A stretch of 15,209 nt of DNA from SIG78 sp045587205 (GTDB taxonomy: Bacteria; Verrucomicrobiota; Lentisphaeria; Victivallales; Victivallaceae). The notes beneath the pieces were generated by a model. It was not told the origin of the DNA. It searched no databases and saw nothing but the letters and a program-made list of their open reading frames with translations. Shown one piece after another: positions 1 to 7,660 of the stretch (positions within the stretch are counted from its first letter, which is position 1; every line of letters begins with the position of its first letter). The translations under genes were made by a program, and so were the position numbers. Location of the stretch: positions 1-15,209 of the forward strand of contig JAZNBV010000030.1 in assembly GCA_045587205.1 (NCBI GenBank). The letters run 5' to 3'.

Positions 1-60
1 ATGGAACAAATGACATTTAAGGAATACATAGACCCGTTTACGGGTAGCAAGAATAATTAA
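1..60 (+). other. Short open frame, possibly the tail of an upstream gene
   Basis: The window opens with ATG and stays in frame for 19 codons to TAA at 58-60 (MEQMTFKEYIDPFTGSKNN). No upstream sequence is visible, so this could be the last codons of a longer gene, an internal Met, or chance. The peptide is not one I recognise. An ACCCG-TTTA-CGGGT hairpin lies inside it at 32-45, which suggests that the stretch may belong to the structured element that follows rather than to an ordinary gene. Confidence 0.2.
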
Positions 61-190
61 GCAAAAAAGCCACCGCTTCAGCGGTAGCTTGAAAAATAGT
101 TGCGTGAGGCGAACCCATTCAAAGCCCGTGTCGGGCTGCCGGTACCATCGCCTTGAAGGCGTGGTGCATACCACCGGCTAAGCCGGTGGT
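32..190. repeat. Cluster of five small hairpins (possible mobile-element end or structured RNA)
   Basis: Five perfect or near-perfect inverted repeats follow each other: 32-45 (5-bp stem), 67-90 (AAGC and ACCGC arms around a TTCA loop, one mismatch), 123-137 (AGCCCG/CGGGCT), 144-165 (ACCA and CGCC arms, one bulge) and 170-190 (ACCACCGGC/GCCGGTGGT, loop TAA). The last is followed by TTTTGATTT, and CATTCAA lies at 116-122. Strings of compact hairpins like this occur at ends of IS200/IS605-type elements, in guide RNAs of such elements and in REP-like repeats. No transposase or nuclease gene is visible here, so identity stays open. Confidence 0.45.
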
Positions 191-224
191 TTTGATTTCT
201 ATATTCCGGATTATTAAGGTTGAT

Positions 225-268
225 GGCACTTGGGGAGAGTTTTCAAGCAGTTGCCCGCATTTTTTTTT
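225..268 (+). terminator. Possible intrinsic terminator
   Basis: GGCA (225-228) and CTTG (229-232) can pair with TGCC (252-255) and CAAG (244-247) around an asymmetric bulge. A run of nine T begins at 260, four bases after the stem. The stem is short, so the call rests mostly on the T run. It would isolate the promoter at 332 from anything upstream. Confidence 0.3.
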
Positions 269-331
269 ATGTTTTTTGATCGTGTCCTACATCTTTGCAA
301 TAAAAAAAAGAAATATTCTGCTTTGCCGGGG

Positions 332-360
332 TTGACAAGAGTTGAGATGTTTTATATATT
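332..360 (+). promoter_or_regulatory. Promoter of the prepilin/GH123-like operon
   Basis: A perfect TTGACA at 332-337 and TATATT at 355-360 are separated by 17 bp. Transcription would start near 367, giving a leader of about 40 nt to the ATG at 409. The AAAGGAG at 396-402 is a strong ribosome-binding site 6 nt from that ATG. Confidence 0.7.
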
Positions 361-408
361 TTTGTTGGTTTATAACTGTCTGAAACATCAAACCCAAAGG
401 AGAGCAGT

Positions 409-1149
409 ATGAAAAAATACAGTATCAATTGCCAATCCGTGTTCCCACCCGCCGCGCGGCGGGTGAAGGTGTCCACCTTCACCCTTATAGAACTACTCGT
501 TGTAATTGCAATCATTGCCATCCTGGCGGCAATGCTGCTGCCGGCGCTTTCGGCTTCGCGCGAGCGTGCCAAATCCAATAACTGTCTGGGTAATCTGAAA
601 AGCTGGGGTGTTATGTACAATCTTTATGCCGATGATCACGAAGGCGTTGCACCGCCGTCTTACAGCAGCGGCAGCAACACAAATGTGTGGCGTTATATAC
701 TCTATACTATGTATTATCAGGACGGCAGCAACCGCAATGTTGGCAACAGTTTGTCCTGCCCGAATTTCCATAGCGATATACCCGAATGGAGTTCTCTGCT
801 GAATCAGAACGGTTATCAGGCACTCCAAAAGATCAGCAGTGATCAGGGTACCCCGGTCAAACGCGAAAATGTCAACTTCCCCAACCGTACTCCGTATCTG
901 GTGGAAGCGGTGGCAAATCTGTTGAACTACGGTTTGTGTCCTGCTTCCGATAAATACAAGGGTATAGTAACGCATCCGGAATACCTTGATAAGTTTGTAA
1001 AAGGTGCCCACAGTATGATCTATCCGCACGGAAAACTGACCAATGTGCTGTTTGTTGACGGCCATTGCGAAAGTTTCGGTTATGCGGAAATTCCTAATAC
1101 CAACTGGCGCGCCTGCTTCTGGGGATATTATCTGGACAGATACTGGTGA
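409..1149 (+). CDS. Prepilin-like protein with H-X9-DG motif (DUF1559-type)
   Basis: This 246-residue protein has a 23-residue leader, then FTLIELLVVIAIIAILAAMLLPAL at 24-47: the type IV pilin/type II secretion pseudopilin signal, with Glu28 as the conserved Glu5 of the mature protein and a long hydrophobic helix. Near the C-terminus H207 is followed nine residues later by D217-G218, the H-X9-DG motif of the prepilin-associated domain common in Lentisphaerae and Planctomycetes. The residue before the usual cleavage point is Thr23 rather than Gly, which is atypical for prepilin peptidase. It would be inner-membrane anchored with a periplasmic globular part; its job is unknown. AAAGGAG at 396-402 fixes the start. 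The next gene begins 23 bp after the stop. Codons 13-25 overlap two strong palindromes (446-484). Confidence 0.92.
   Translation: MKKYSINCQSVFPPAARRVKVSTFTLIELLVVIAIIAILAAMLLPALSASRERAKSNNCLGNLKSWGVMYNLYADDHEGVAPPSYSSGSNTNVWRYILYTMYYQDGSNRNVGNSLSCPNFHSDIPEWSSLLNQNGYQALQKISSDQGTPVKRENVNFPNRTPYLVEAVANLLNYGLCPASDKYKGIVTHPEYLDKFVKGAHSMIYPHGKLTNVLFVDGHCESFGYAEIPNTNWRACFWGYYLDRYW
446..484. repeat. Two overlapping perfect inverted repeats inside the prepilin gene
   Basis: CACCCGCCGC/GCGGCGGGTG is a perfect 20-bp palindrome at 446-465. GGGTGAAGGTG (461-471) is the exact complement of CACCTTCACCC (474-484) across a 2-base centre. Both use the GGGTG at 461-465, so as RNA hairpins they exclude each other. 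They lie 37-75 nt after the start codon, just before the codons for the FTLIE signal. Confidence 0.8.
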
Positions 1150-1172
1150 TTTTCAGAGAAAGGTGAAAAATT

Positions 1173-3989
1173 ATGTTGAAGAAAAAGATTGCATTGTTGT
1201 TGCTGGCGTGTTTTTGCACTCTGATGCTTGTTGCAGAAAATAAGTTGAAAGTACTTGATATCACTGTTCCGGAAGGTGCATCGCCGGGGCAGAGTGTTTC
1301 CGCACACATAACTATGGAAGTGCTGGAAGTGGAGGAGCCGGCATATCTGCGCCCCTTTGCAGCATATAATCTGCCCAAGAGCAAGCTGGGAAAAAATATC
1401 AGCGCCAATAATATGACTCCGTGGCGGTTTACCAAATACAAAGTCGGCGACAAACTCAAAGTCACCACCAAGTTTGAGGTTCCGGAAAAGGCTGAAGTCG
1501 GAGAAGACTGCTATGTGATTTTCCGCGTATTGCACAACAAAAAACAGCTTAAACTGGTTGGTAAAGACCGCAAAGCATTCAAGATCGTTGCTCCGAAAAA
1601 GGTCGATCTGACTGCGGTGAACAAATCCGGCACTACCGCAACTGCGGTAATTCCGATATTGCCGGAAGGCGCTGTTGTTGACGGTAAACTTGATGAAGTT
1701 GTGTGGAAGAAAGCCGCGCTGCTGCCGGTTGCGTTCAACAGTGCCACCGGTAAAAAAGCTGCCGCCCCCGGCGAAGTGAGAGTTTTCTGCGACGGTAAAA
1801 AACTCTATGTGGCATTTACCGCGTTCAATGTTAAAAACAGTGAAGTCCGGGCAAAAAAGTTTGACCACCACGATGCGCCGATCTGGAACAACGACTGCGT
1901 GGAATACTTTTTCACGCCCGATTACACCGGCAATGAATATACACAGTTTATGGCAGATTTGCTCGATCAGCATTACGATAGCCTGAATAATGATTTTCAC
2001 GGCTACAACCCGGTCTGGCAGAGCAAAACTGTGCGCAGCGCAGATTCCTGGGTGATCGAAGCGGCGATTCCGTTGGATGCTGTTGCTGCCGGCGGAGTCA
2101 AAGCGGGTACGATCTGGCGCGCCGGATTTTTCCGGATGAGCAAAGGCGGTACCGAAAATGCCGGCTGGACTGCTACAATGGGAAATCATAACGGTGTAAA
2201 ACGGCACGGTTATATCGTGTTCGGTTCGCTGGATGCGGCGCTTGATAATGCCATAAGTTTTCTGCCGCGTACCAAAAATATCCTTGCGCCTGCGTTGCAG
2301 AAAATTGCCGATCAGATTCGCGATGCGGCACAGGGCAGGGCACGCAGTGATGCCAATGAGTTTGTAAGTGCATTGGAAAAGATCAGCGAGCTTAAAAAGC
2401 AGTTTGAAAAACAGCAGTTCATTGAACGCTTTGCCAATAACAAATCTCCGTTGATCGTGCAGGAAGCTGTGCCTTTTGCCCACGGAGCAGTAAAAGCTGT
2501 GCAGAGCAGCTTTGCCAGCGGGATCAACGCTGATTTTTATCCCGGCGAAGTACGCGCATTTGCTTTCAATCTGACCAATACCGGCAGCAAAAGTATGATC
2601 GTGCGCGCGGCGTTTATCAGCCCCAAAGATAAAAAAGGAATTTTTCAGAGTACGAATTTTCTCTATCAGGGCATAAGTGGCTATAAATCATCCTTTTTTG
2701 AACCGACAGTGGTTGCTTCCGGCGACGGCAGTTTGACCAGCGATGTACTCAATCCAAATCCTGCCGGAGTGTGGAAACTTGCCCCCGGCGAAACCGCACA
2801 GATGTTTATAACAGTTCAGGCCCCGGATAAGGCGCTTGCCGGAGAGGGTGTGCTGATGATCAAAAGCATTGACCGGCAGGATGTGGAACTTATCGAGCTG
2901 CCGGTCAAATTCCGGACCATCGATTCAGGATGTTTGAGCAAAGCAACCCGCCCGATCGCTACCGGTTGGGATTTTATCTGGGTCGATGTAGCCAACGACC
3001 GTCCGGAATATGCAAAAAAACATTGGCAGATATTGCGCGATTACGGCTTTAATATGACTATGTTGAGCGGTCTGCGCCACCTGCCCCGGCCCAAGGCGGA
3101 TAAAAACGGCAATATTGTCGGAAAAATGGATTTTACTGTTTTGCGCAATCATATAGCCAAACTCGGCAAAGATTTTGACCACTACTACTTTGATGTAGCC
3201 GTGTGGGAAAAGAACTGGCAGCGCAAAGATCTGTTCGGATTGGATTTCAATCACCCGAAGTATGAAAAGGCATTCAAAAGCTGGTTCGCCGCTGTAATTG
3301 CCGAATTCGGTAAACTGGGGATCCCGAAAGACCGGCTGGTGGTTTGCCCGCTGGATGAAGCATTGGATGACCGCGCTGTGAAAATCGCCAGCTGGATCAA
3401 GGCGGTCGATCCGACTGTCCGGGTGATTATTGATACCTCAAGCAACAATATGGAACAGGTAAAAAAGATCGATAAATATGTCAATGTCTGGATGCCGCAT
3501 ATGAAGACTCTGCCGCAGGAAGCATTGCAGGAGTTCCATAAATATCTTTTGCAGATCAATAAAGAGCGTCTGCTCTATTATTACAGCACCGGTGCCAACG
3601 AAAAACTCAAAAAGCCTTATGCGGATTACATCTGCAATTTTTTCCGGGCTTTTGAGCGTGGTTTCGGCGGACTCGGATACTGGGCTGCCGGTCAGTATTA
3701 CGGCGATCCGTGGTACCGCAGGGCGTACAAGCGCGGATATGATACGGCGTTGATGTATCCCGGAGAAAGCGGTCCGGTGCCCTCGCGGCGTCTGGCGGCG
3801 TGGCGGCGCGGCGTACAGGATCTATGGCTGCTGCGCGAAACTGAAAAGCGTTACAGCAATGATTCAAATGTAACAGCCAAACTGCGCGAAGCCGCCAAAG
3901 CCGTTGCCGATTACCCCAACGATCCGGCACGCGCTGAAGAGTTGCGGCAGTATTGCCGCAAACTGCTGGAAAACCGTCCGGCAAAGTAA
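1173..3989 (+). CDS. Secreted GH123/DUF4091-like glycoside hydrolase with CBM9-like domain
   Basis: This protein of 938 residues begins with a signal peptide (about 1-21, KKK then a hydrophobic core). Residues 25-145 look like a beta-rich module. Residues 165-352 resemble a CBM9-like sugar-binding domain: VVDGKLDEVVW (168-178), VRVFCDGKKLYVAFTAFN (202-219), NNDCVEYFFTP (239-249) and WRAGFFR (315-321). After a helical linker (370-420) and a further beta domain (430-580), residues 595-885 resemble the GH123/DUF4091 hydrolase region, with CPLDEALDD holding an Asp728-Glu729 pair like the catalytic DE pair of GH123, and the typical ending YPGESGPVPSRRLAAWRRGVQD. Characterised GH123 enzymes remove beta-GalNAc; the substrate here is not known. 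GAAAGGTG (1158-1165) is the ribosome site. It shares the operon of the prepilin-like gene. Family placement is likely, activity is inferred. Confidence 0.85.
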   Translation: MLKKKIALLLLACFCTLMLVAENKLKVLDITVPEGASPGQSVSAHITMEVLEVEEPAYLRPFAAYNLPKSKLGKNISANNMTPWRFTKYKVGDKLKVTTKFEVPEKAEVGEDCYVIFRVLHNKKQLKLVGKDRKAFKIVAPKKVDLTAVNKSGTTATAVIPILPEGAVVDGKLDEVVWKKAALLPVAFNSATGKKAAAPGEVRVFCDGKKLYVAFTAFNVKNSEVRAKKFDHHDAPIWNNDCVEYFFTPDYTGNEYTQFMADLLDQHYDSLNNDFHGYNPVWQSKTVRSADSWVIEAAIPLDAVAAGGVKAGTIWRAGFFRMSKGGTENAGWTATMGNHNGVKRHGYIVFGSLDAALDNAISFLPRTKNILAPALQKIADQIRDAAQGRARSDANEFVSALEKISELKKQFEKQQFIERFANNKSPLIVQEAVPFAHGAVKAVQSSFASGINADFYPGEVRAFAFNLTNTGSKSMIVRAAFISPKDKKGIFQSTNFLYQGISGYKSSFFEPTVVASGDGSLTSDVLNPNPAGVWKLAPGETAQMFITVQAPDKALAGEGVLMIKSIDRQDVELIELPVKFRTIDSGCLSKATRPIATGWDFIWVDVANDRPEYAKKHWQILRDYGFNMTMLSGLRHLPRPKADKNGNIVGKMDFTVLRNHIAKLGKDFDHYYFDVAVWEKNWQRKDLFGLDFNHPKYEKAFKSWFAAVIAEFGKLGIPKDRLVVCPLDEALDDRAVKIASWIKAVDPTVRVIIDTSSNNMEQVKKIDKYVNVWMPHMKTLPQEALQEFHKYLLQINKERLLYYYSTGANEKLKKPYADYICNFFRAFERGFGGLGYWAAGQYYGDPWYRRAYKRGYDTALMYPGESGPVPSRRLAAWRRGVQDLWLLRETEKRYSNDSNVTAKLREAAKAVADYPNDPARAEELRQYCRKLLENRPAK

Positions 3990-4009
3990 AAGATCATAAA
4001 TAGTTTTTT

Positions 4010-4050
4010 TACACCCTTTTCCCGCTTGCAATAGATGAAAAAAGGGTGTA
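4010..4050. promoter_or_regulatory. Inverted repeat overlapping the phosphatase promoter (operator candidate)
   Basis: TACACCCTTTT at 4010-4020 is the exact complement of AAAAGGGTGTA at 4040-4050, 11 bp per arm with 19 bases between. The -35 lies in the loop and the right arm touches the -10. Neither strand has a T run after the stem, so it does not read as an intrinsic terminator; an operator or a structure is more likely. Confidence 0.5.
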
Positions 4051-4054
4051 TATT
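4026..4054 (+). promoter_or_regulatory. Promoter of the phosphatase/GH16 operon
   Basis: TTGCAA (4026-4031), 17 bp, TATATT (4049-4054). The same TTGCAA-N17-TATATT arrangement stands in front of the PL8 gene on the other strand. The predicted start near 4061 leaves a short leader; AGGGAG at 4081-4086 is the ribosome site for the ATG at 4093. Confidence 0.6.
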
Positions 4055-4092
4055 ATTGTATATTATGATAATTAATCCCCAGGGAGAATGTT

Positions 4093-6543
4093 ATGAAAAA
4101 ATCATTTTTTTCACTGCTCTTGCTTTTCTGCTTGAGCGCAATTCAGAGTTTTGCCGCAGATGCTCCGGCAAAGTATGTTTTTTTGATGATCGGTGACGGT
4201 ATGGGCCCGACCATCCGGGAGTTTTATCAGAAAGAAAATCCCGATACAGTGCTGGGCAAATTTCCGGTTACTGTGATCACCGGTACCAACAATGTTGCCG
4301 GCGGCAGAACCGACTCTGCTGCATCGGGTACTGCCATTGCCTGCGGTATAAAAACCTTCAACGGGGCAATCGGCGTAAATAAAGATAAAATTCCGGTGAT
4401 CAGTCTGGCAAAAATTTTGCGCGACAGAGGTTACAGTATAGGCGTTATCACCAGCGTGGGGCTCAATGATGCCACCCCGGCGGCACACTACGCCAACCGC
4501 GAATACCGCAAAGATGCGGCAGGGACTTTTTCCGATCTCTTTGCCAGCAATTTTGATTTTTTTGCCGGAAGTTTTCTGATGCTGCCCCCCGGGCACAGTT
4601 TGAAAGATTGCGCCCAACTGCTTAAACTGGTTAAGTATGATTTGATTGATAATTTGAATTTTACTGACAAGACTCCCTCCAAGCGGGTGGTTTTTATTTC
4701 TTCAATGAGTCCGGATTGGCCATCGAAACCGCAGAAACGCCATCTTTTGAGCGATACGGTCAAGTTTGCCGCTGATTCTTTGAGCAAAAATCGCAAAGGC
4801 TTCTTTATGGTGGTTGAAGGCGGTGCCATTGACCACAGTGCCCACGCCAATGACCTGGCCGGTGTGATGCGCGAAATGGGCGAATTTGATAAAGCCGTGC
4901 AGACGGCATTGGATTTCCAGAAAAAACACCCTGCTGAAACATTGATCATCATTACCAGTGACCACGATACCGGCGGTTTGAACCTGGCAGAAAAAATGCC
5001 GCAGAATACCACGCTCTGGCAGAAACAGCGGCGCTCTTCCAAGCATATTGAATTGGCTTTCCAGAAGATGTTCCCCAAGGCTGAAGATGAAAAGTTGATC
5101 GCATTTTTGAGTAAAGAGCTTGATATGGGCGAACTTTCTGCCGAAGAAAACAAAGTTATGCTCAAGGCCCTGAAAGATCAGCGCGATCCGGAAGCTGCCA
5201 ACAAAAAGAAACGCCAGTTCAGAAGTATGTACGGCTCATACAATCCGGTGGTTATTCAGATGCTGCGTTTGCGCGATGCCCGCTGCGGAGTATCCTGGAC
5301 GACTTTTTCGCACACCCAGCGTCAGGTGTTGACCAATGCCAAAGGGTCGGGGCAGGAACTTTTCAAGGCGGTTAAAGAAAATTCTGATATCCCGCACATT
5401 ATAAGTATGGCAATGCTGGGCAGAGATGTACTGAAGGAAAATGCCGGAAAACTGCCGTTTCCGCCCGGTAGAAATGCTGAAGAATATTTCAAATTTGTTT
5501 CGCTTGACAGCAACAATGCACTTTTCCGTTACAGTCAGCTCAAATCCGGTGAACTGGAATTTGTTTTGAGTAATGGCAAAAGCATTAAACGCAACGACCG
5601 CGCCGGTTGGGTTACTTTTGAAAATCTTGCTCCCTCCACTGCGTACACACTTGCGGTCAAGCGCGGCGGCAAAGTTATATGCGAGTGCAAGATCACCACG
5701 CTTCCGGCTGTGAGCGGAAAAATGATCAGCCGCTTTGCTGTGGTTGCCGATGCCCACGTTTCGCAGAGACCCGATGCCCGCTACGGCAGACTGCACAGCA
5801 GAAGTGCAATGGTTTTGCAGGATACTCTTGCAGCCCTGCAGAGCAGCAAGGTCGATTTTGCAGCAATGCCCGGCGATATAACCGATGCCAGCAAATTGCC
5901 CGAACTGGAACTGGTTGCCAAGGCGGTCAAATCAGCCAAAGGGTTGAAAGTTTTCGGCATACCGGGTAATCACGACCGGCTCAAGGATGAAGCGTTCAGT
6001 AAATTGTGGAACAAGACTTTCGGCAAGACTGCACGGGTGGAAAAAGTCGGCAATCTGCAGATACTTCTGCTCAATACCGGCAATGGCAAACTTGCTGATA
6101 AGCAGGAAAATAAAGATGCCGTTGCCGCGCTGGATCCCAAACTGCCGGTGATCGTTTTCAGCCACTATCAGTTGACTGCGGATTCATATATAAATGACCG
6201 CGACCGTGCCATACACGATGCCAAAGAATCCGAACCGCTGCTGAAAAAACTTGCCGCAATGCGCGGTATGATCCTGGTCGGTCACAAAAATGTTGCCACC
6301 ACCGCCAAACTGGGCAATCTGGTGCAGATCAATATGCCGCAGAGTACCCAGTTCCCCGCCGGATATGCAGTTTGCGAAGTGTATGATAACGGTGTGAAGA
6401 TCCAGTACAAACCCACGCTGAATATATTCTACGATGAATATTCGCGTCTGCGTGCCGGCAATACCCAGCTCCGTACCCGCGACAACAAGAGTCTGGAAAT
6501 CTGGAACGCCTTTTATCCGGTGGATATGACTATTGGCAAGTAA
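4093..6543 (+). CDS. Exported alkaline phosphatase-FN3-metallophosphoesterase fusion
   Basis: This 816-residue protein has a signal peptide (1-21, cut near SFA-AD). Residues 26-445 form an alkaline phosphatase (PhoA superfamily) domain: Asp35 in GDGMG, nucleophile Ser75 in TDSAASGTA, DATPA (126-130), Arg136, Glu242/Asp247/His251 in VEGGAIDHSAH, Asp290-His291 in SDHDTGG and His407-Thr408. These match E. coli D51, S102, D153, R166, E322, D327, H331, D369, H370 and H412; E. coli Lys328 is His248. A fibronectin III-like module follows (about 465-538). Residues 546-770 are a calcineurin-type metallophosphoesterase: DAH (553-555), GD (594-595), GNHD (625-628), His691. The final GHxH motif reads GHKN (730-733), so one metal ligand is replaced by Asn. 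The alkaline phosphatase part should release phosphate outside the cytoplasm; the second domain may be impaired or specialised. GH16 follows 28 bp later. Confidence 0.95.
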   Translation: MKKSFFSLLLLFCLSAIQSFAADAPAKYVFLMIGDGMGPTIREFYQKENPDTVLGKFPVTVITGTNNVAGGRTDSAASGTAIACGIKTFNGAIGVNKDKIPVISLAKILRDRGYSIGVITSVGLNDATPAAHYANREYRKDAAGTFSDLFASNFDFFAGSFLMLPPGHSLKDCAQLLKLVKYDLIDNLNFTDKTPSKRVVFISSMSPDWPSKPQKRHLLSDTVKFAADSLSKNRKGFFMVVEGGAIDHSAHANDLAGVMREMGEFDKAVQTALDFQKKHPAETLIIITSDHDTGGLNLAEKMPQNTTLWQKQRRSSKHIELAFQKMFPKAEDEKLIAFLSKELDMGELSAEENKVMLKALKDQRDPEAANKKKRQFRSMYGSYNPVVIQMLRLRDARCGVSWTTFSHTQRQVLTNAKGSGQELFKAVKENSDIPHIISMAMLGRDVLKENAGKLPFPPGRNAEEYFKFVSLDSNNALFRYSQLKSGELEFVLSNGKSIKRNDRAGWVTFENLAPSTAYTLAVKRGGKVICECKITTLPAVSGKMISRFAVVADAHVSQRPDARYGRLHSRSAMVLQDTLAALQSSKVDFAAMPGDITDASKLPELELVAKAVKSAKGLKVFGIPGNHDRLKDEAFSKLWNKTFGKTARVEKVGNLQILLLNTGNGKLADKQENKDAVAALDPKLPVIVFSHYQLTADSYINDRDRAIHDAKESEPLLKKLAAMRGMILVGHKNVATTAKLGNLVQINMPQSTQFPAGYAVCEVYDNGVKIQYKPTLNIFYDEYSRLRAGNTQLRTRDNKSLEIWNAFYPVDMTIGK

Positions 6544-6571
6544 AAAATATTAATATCCCGGATTTTGATCT

Positions 6572-7405
6572 ATGGAACACGCAAAAAGTTTACTGCCGCC
6601 CGGCAAAGAATGGCGCCTGGTGTGGCACGATGAATTTGACGGTACTGAACTGGATATGACCAAGTGGAGTTTCCGGTATCACATCTTGCAGAAGCGGCAG
6701 ATGTGCCTTACTGATGAGGCTGCAAAACTTGACGGCAAAGGCAATCTGGTTCTTTCACTCATCGAAAAAGACGGTCACTATTATTCGTCGCAGCTGCAGA
6801 CCGGCGAAAATTATCTGGACCGCCCCGGTGAAAAGTTTGATGAAAGCGGTTTTTGCTGGCCGATCGCTGAATTTTCCAAACCCAAATTTATGCATAAATT
6901 CGGATACTACGAAATCCGCTGCAAACTCCAGACCCAGGAGGGATGGTGGTCGGCATTCTGGCTGCAGTCGCCCCGGATCGGTTCTTCGCCGGATCCGGCG
7001 GAAGCAGGGGTGGAAGTGGATATTATGGAAAGTTTCCGGCGCGACAACACAGTGTCGCACAACAACCACTGGGATGGTTACGGACCTGATCATAAACACG
7101 CCGGTTCCGGCGATATAAAATTGGGCGATACGCCGGATGGATATCACACTTTCGGCTTGGAATGGACTCCGGATGAATACATATATTATATCGATGGCAG
7201 AGAATCCTGGCGCTGCAGTGAGGCTGTTTCGCAAACCGAACAGTTTATTCTGGTATCTACCGAGTGTATGGGCTACCGCTGGCTGAATGTTCTTACCGGT
7301 GAACCGTGGCAGACCAATACTCCGGATCCGGCGCTGAAAAAAGCTGTTCTGCCTGATGCATTCATAGTCGATTATGTACGCGTCTATGATGAGGTAAAAG
7401 CATAA
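6572..7405 (+). CDS. Glycoside hydrolase family 16, no signal peptide
   Basis: A GH16 enzyme of 277 residues, a beta-jelly-roll retaining glucanase/galactanase fold. The catalytic motif E-x-D-x-x-E is present as EVDIMES, with Glu148 as expected nucleophile, Asp150 as helper and Glu153 as acid/base. Other family signs are WHDEFDG near the N-terminus (18-24), FGYYEIRCKLQ (110-120), the substrate-cleft stretch GWWSAFWL (124-131), FGLEWTPDEYIYYIDG (194-209) and the ending IVDYVRVYDE. The frame is closed by TGA at 6566-6568, so ATG 6572 is the first possible start and no signal peptide can be gained upstream. There is no clear Shine-Dalgarno, and the gene lies 28 bp after the phosphatase stop, so coupled translation is likely. 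Substrate (laminarin-, agar- or carrageenan-like, or other) cannot be told from the sequence. Cytoplasmic location is unusual for the family. Confidence 0.93.
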   Translation: MEHAKSLLPPGKEWRLVWHDEFDGTELDMTKWSFRYHILQKRQMCLTDEAAKLDGKGNLVLSLIEKDGHYYSSQLQTGENYLDRPGEKFDESGFCWPIAEFSKPKFMHKFGYYEIRCKLQTQEGWWSAFWLQSPRIGSSPDPAEAGVEVDIMESFRRDNTVSHNNHWDGYGPDHKHAGSGDIKLGDTPDGYHTFGLEWTPDEYIYYIDGRESWRCSEAVSQTEQFILVSTECMGYRWLNVLTGEPWQTNTPDPALKKAVLPDAFIVDYVRVYDEVKA

Positions 7406-7423
7406 AGCCGATGCGCTGTTGAT

Positions 7424-7472
7424 AAAAAAAAGGTGTTGCAAAACTTTGAACAGTTTTGCAACACCTTTTTTT
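7424..7472 (+). terminator. Strong, probably bidirectional, intrinsic terminator
   Basis: GGTGTTGCAAAACT (7432-7445) pairs perfectly with AGTTTTGCAACACC (7452-7465) over a 6-base loop, followed by seven T (7466-7472) and preceded by eight A (7424-7431). It ends the phosphatase/GH16 operon and could also stop transcripts coming from pnp. Confidence 0.92.
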
Positions 7473-7569
7473 ATTTTGTCAAACTGCATCAGAATATTTT
7501 AGTTTTTTTCTTGCAATAGCGTGAATCTTTACAGAAAAAATATTGCAATTTGCTTATAATAAACAAGTT

Positions 7570-7604
7570 GGGATTGCTTTTATTGAAACAATAAAAGCAA
7601 TCCC
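7570..7604. repeat. Perfect 16-bp hairpin
   Basis: GGGATTGCTTTTATTG at 7570-7585 is the exact complement of 7589-7604, with loop AAA. No T run follows directly on either strand. It sits between convergent genes and may be a transcript-end structure or part of an inserted repeat. Confidence 0.75.
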
Positions 7605-7660
7605 GGCAAAAGTTTTTGGAGCCGACTTCATTTCATTACGCCGTGCCAAGAAATGGGGTT

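Noticed and set aside
1128..2483. Open frame of 451 codons on the minus strand opposite the GH123-like gene
   Set aside because: Antisense shadow; no motif, no ribosome site, and the plus-strand gene has clear domains and a signal peptide.
4088..4096. Minimal frame ATG-TTA-TGA overlapping the phosphatase start
   Set aside because: Its ATG is one base from the ribosome-binding site, too close for initiation, and likely accidental.
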